Source of the DNA: an uncultured Slackia sp.
GTDB lineage: Bacteria; Actinomycetota; Coriobacteriia; Coriobacteriales; Eggerthellaceae
Length of the DNA stretch: 6,915 nucleotides
Assembly: GCA_934661005.1 (NCBI GenBank)
Contig: CAKUIK010000067.1
Span: 1-6,915, forward strand
Direction: 5' to 3'
Shown here: positions 5,875 through 6,915 of the stretch, piece after piece
Layout of the letters: the number at the start of each line of letters is the position of its first letter
Position numbering within the stretch: position 1 is the stretch's first letter
Translations under genes and position numbers: made by a program
The notes under the pieces: model-generated
Seen by the model: only the letters and a program-made list of their open reading frames with translations
What the model was told of the DNA's origin: nothing
Database searches by the model: none

Positions 5875-6462
5875 TTAGTAGTTCTCGCCGCCGCGATCGA
5901 TCGTTTCGGTCCATCCATCGATGTTCGTGAACATATCGAGCTCAGCATCTTTGTCCATAACCACGCAGTAATTCGGTTTGGTTTCGACGGCGTCTTTGAT
6001 AGACTTCGCGTCGGCGGTCTGCGACAACAGCGCCTCGAAATCGTCCGAATACGCGATGTTCATGCTTGGGCATACGATTGTACATACGGGGTTTTCGCCG
6101 CGCTTCTGGCGATCAATGCAGCCATCGCATTTGTACGTCTTGGACTCTTCCTCGTTATATGCGGGCGCATGGAACGGGCACTTTTGGACACAGGTCTGGC
6201 AACCGATGCACTTCTCGTGATCCTGAATAACCAGGCCGGTCTCTTCGTCTTTCGTGTAGGCGCCAACTGGGCAATTCGTTACGCATGCGGGCTCATCGCA
6301 ATGGTTGCAGCTCATCGAAACGTACGCCATGCCGGTTGCGGTATCGATGATGCGCACGCGACGCAGATACACGCCAGCAGGAAGCATTTTTTCGTTTGCG
6401 CATCCGATTTGGCACGTTTTGCAGCCGTAGCAATTGCTGCTGTTTACGGAAAATCCAGCCAT
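5875..6462 (-). CDS. DmsB-like four [4Fe-4S] cluster electron-transfer subunit
   Basis: A protein of 195 residues with 16 cysteines in the four-group pattern of DmsB/NrfC/PhsB-type subunits: C11-C14-C17-C21, C52-C55-C60-C64, C85-C88-C91-C95 and C112-C115-C127-C131. Each group has the expected spacing, including the long fourth one, so four [4Fe-4S] clusters are expected, forming an electron wire to the molybdopterin subunit. The C-terminal 60 residues are acidic and hold one extra Cys (C166). There is no signal peptide; such subunits either stay in the cytoplasm or cross the membrane as passenger of a Tat-bearing catalytic subunit. AAGGAGG lies eight bases before the ATG at 6462, three bases after the stop of the catalytic subunit gene. 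Two hairpins follow the stop. No membrane anchor gene follows, so the quinol or electron donor link must be encoded elsewhere or upstream. The exact substrate of the enzyme cannot be told from this subunit. Confidence 0.95.
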   Translation of the reverse strand: MAGFSVNSSNCYGCKTCQIGCANEKMLPAGVYLRRVRIIDTATGMAYVSMSCNHCDEPACVTNCPVGAYTKDEETGLVIQDHEKCIGCQTCVQKCPFHAPAYNEEESKTYKCDGCIDRQKRGENPVCTIVCPSMNIAYSDDFEALLSQTADAKSIKDAVETKPNYCVVMDKDAELDMFTNIDGWTETIDRGGENY

Positions 6463-6465
6463 GGC

Positions 6466-6915
6466 TTATGCCTCCTTCTTAACGTCGATCATCGTAGAGT
6501 TGCAGCAATGCACGCTGCCGAGCGTGGGATAGGCGTTATTGGTCAGGTTCGACGAACTGGTGGCCCAGGCGTCATCCCAACCGTTCTCGAGCGCGACTAC
6601 GCCTTTCTTCAAATGGGTTGTCACATATGCCACGCCGTAGTGTTCGCCGCGGTCATTGAACGCCGTGACGGCGTCACCGGTTGCGATTCCGCGTTCGGCG
6701 GCATCTTCGGCATTAATGGTAATCGTGGGTTTATGCCCATCCATGCACAGCATGGTTTCGAGATTCTTGAACGTGGTATGGACCTGGTTGCGAGTCTTGC
6801 GCTGCACCGAAGCGAGCGGGTATTTGCCGCCGTTCAAGATGCTTTCCTGCGGCCTGTGATGGCATGCGATGCCTTCGTAACCTGCATCAACCCACGTTTT
6901 GTTGAAGAACTGAGC
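6466..6915 (-). CDS. Molybdopterin oxidoreductase catalytic subunit, C-terminal part
   Basis: The frame is open from the window edge at 6915 to TAA at 6466, giving the last 149 residues. The internal TTG at 6837 is not the start, because the frame continues upstream in good coding sequence (AQFFNKTWVDAGYEGIACHH). The segment is the molybdopterin dinucleotide-binding domain of the DMSO reductase superfamily: RKTRNQVHTTFKN (39-51 of the fragment), then HKPTITINAEDAAERGIATGD (61-81), with the typical beta-barrel that follows and a final STMIDVKK strand. Family members carry Mo-bis-MGD and reduce or dehydroxylate small molecules. Eggerthellaceae hold many, including catechol dehydroxylases, but the substrate cannot be named from this end. 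Two adjacent Cys close to the C-terminus (GSVHCCNST, 133-141) are unusual to my eye. It forms an operon with the ferredoxin subunit. N-terminal features such as a Tat signal, [4Fe-4S] motif and Mo ligand lie outside the window. Confidence 0.92.
   Translation of the reverse strand, partial: AQFFNKTWVDAGYEGIACHHRPQESILNGGKYPLASVQRKTRNQVHTTFKNLETMLCMDGHKPTITINAEDAAERGIATGDAVTAFNDRGEHYGVAYVTTHLKKGVVALENGWDDAWATSSSNLTNNAYPTLGSVHCCNSTMIDVKKEA

Noticed and set aside
6466..6837. TTG at 6837 as a true gene start for a small 123-residue protein
   Set aside because: The frame stays open to the window edge with coding-like sequence, and the domain is known as the C-terminal end of a much larger enzyme.

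Overview
All recognisable genes lie on the minus strand, so the window reads from its right end to its left. No complete rRNA, tRNA, CRISPR or insertion sequence is visible. The gene mix is a DMSO-reductase-type molybdoenzyme with a four-cluster ferredoxin partner, an FtsX/MacB-type ABC module with a DUF4418 protein, and an ECF sigma/RsgI-like anti-sigma pair. With strong AGGAGG-type ribosome sites and moderately high GC, this fits a gut Coriobacteriia of the Eggerthellaceae type (Eggerthella, Gordonibacter, Slackia relatives). The taxon is an inference from gene content only.

Right part (5875-6915): the C-terminal end of a molybdopterin oxidoreductase catalytic subunit, then a DmsB-like protein with 16 cluster cysteines. 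Together they form the electron-transfer pair of a Mo-bis-MGD enzyme. No membrane anchor gene (DmsC/NrfD type) follows. Two hairpins come after the ferredoxin gene, and the second has a six-T tail and is a good intrinsic terminator.

Middle part (2285-5773): a compact four-gene unit starting 17 bases after that T-tail. It encodes an FtsX-like permease, its ABC ATPase, a seven-bladed YVTN-type beta-propeller lipoprotein with a Tat-like signal, and a DUF4418 four-helix membrane protein. The first three genes overlap or nearly touch. Because there is almost no room for a promoter after the terminator, read-through from the molybdoenzyme genes may control this unit. Several of its extracytoplasmic segments carry adjacent or clustered Cys, Met and His residues, which suggests metal or thiol chemistry (inference).

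Gap (1884-2284): a possible degenerate gene tail, a perfect 11-bp hairpin that probably terminates the middle unit, and the leader of the next operon.

Left part (1-1883): a secreted, Cys-rich, Gly/Asn-rich protein with one canonical EF-hand loop, then an ECF sigma factor, then a membrane-spanning RsgI-like anti-sigma factor that runs off the window. The last two are coupled through TAATG. The likely scheme is a cell-surface sensing circuit in which the anti-sigma holds the sigma until an outside signal arrives, with the secreted protein as co-expressed target or ligand. The anti-sigma reading frame is open for all 267 codons to the window edge.
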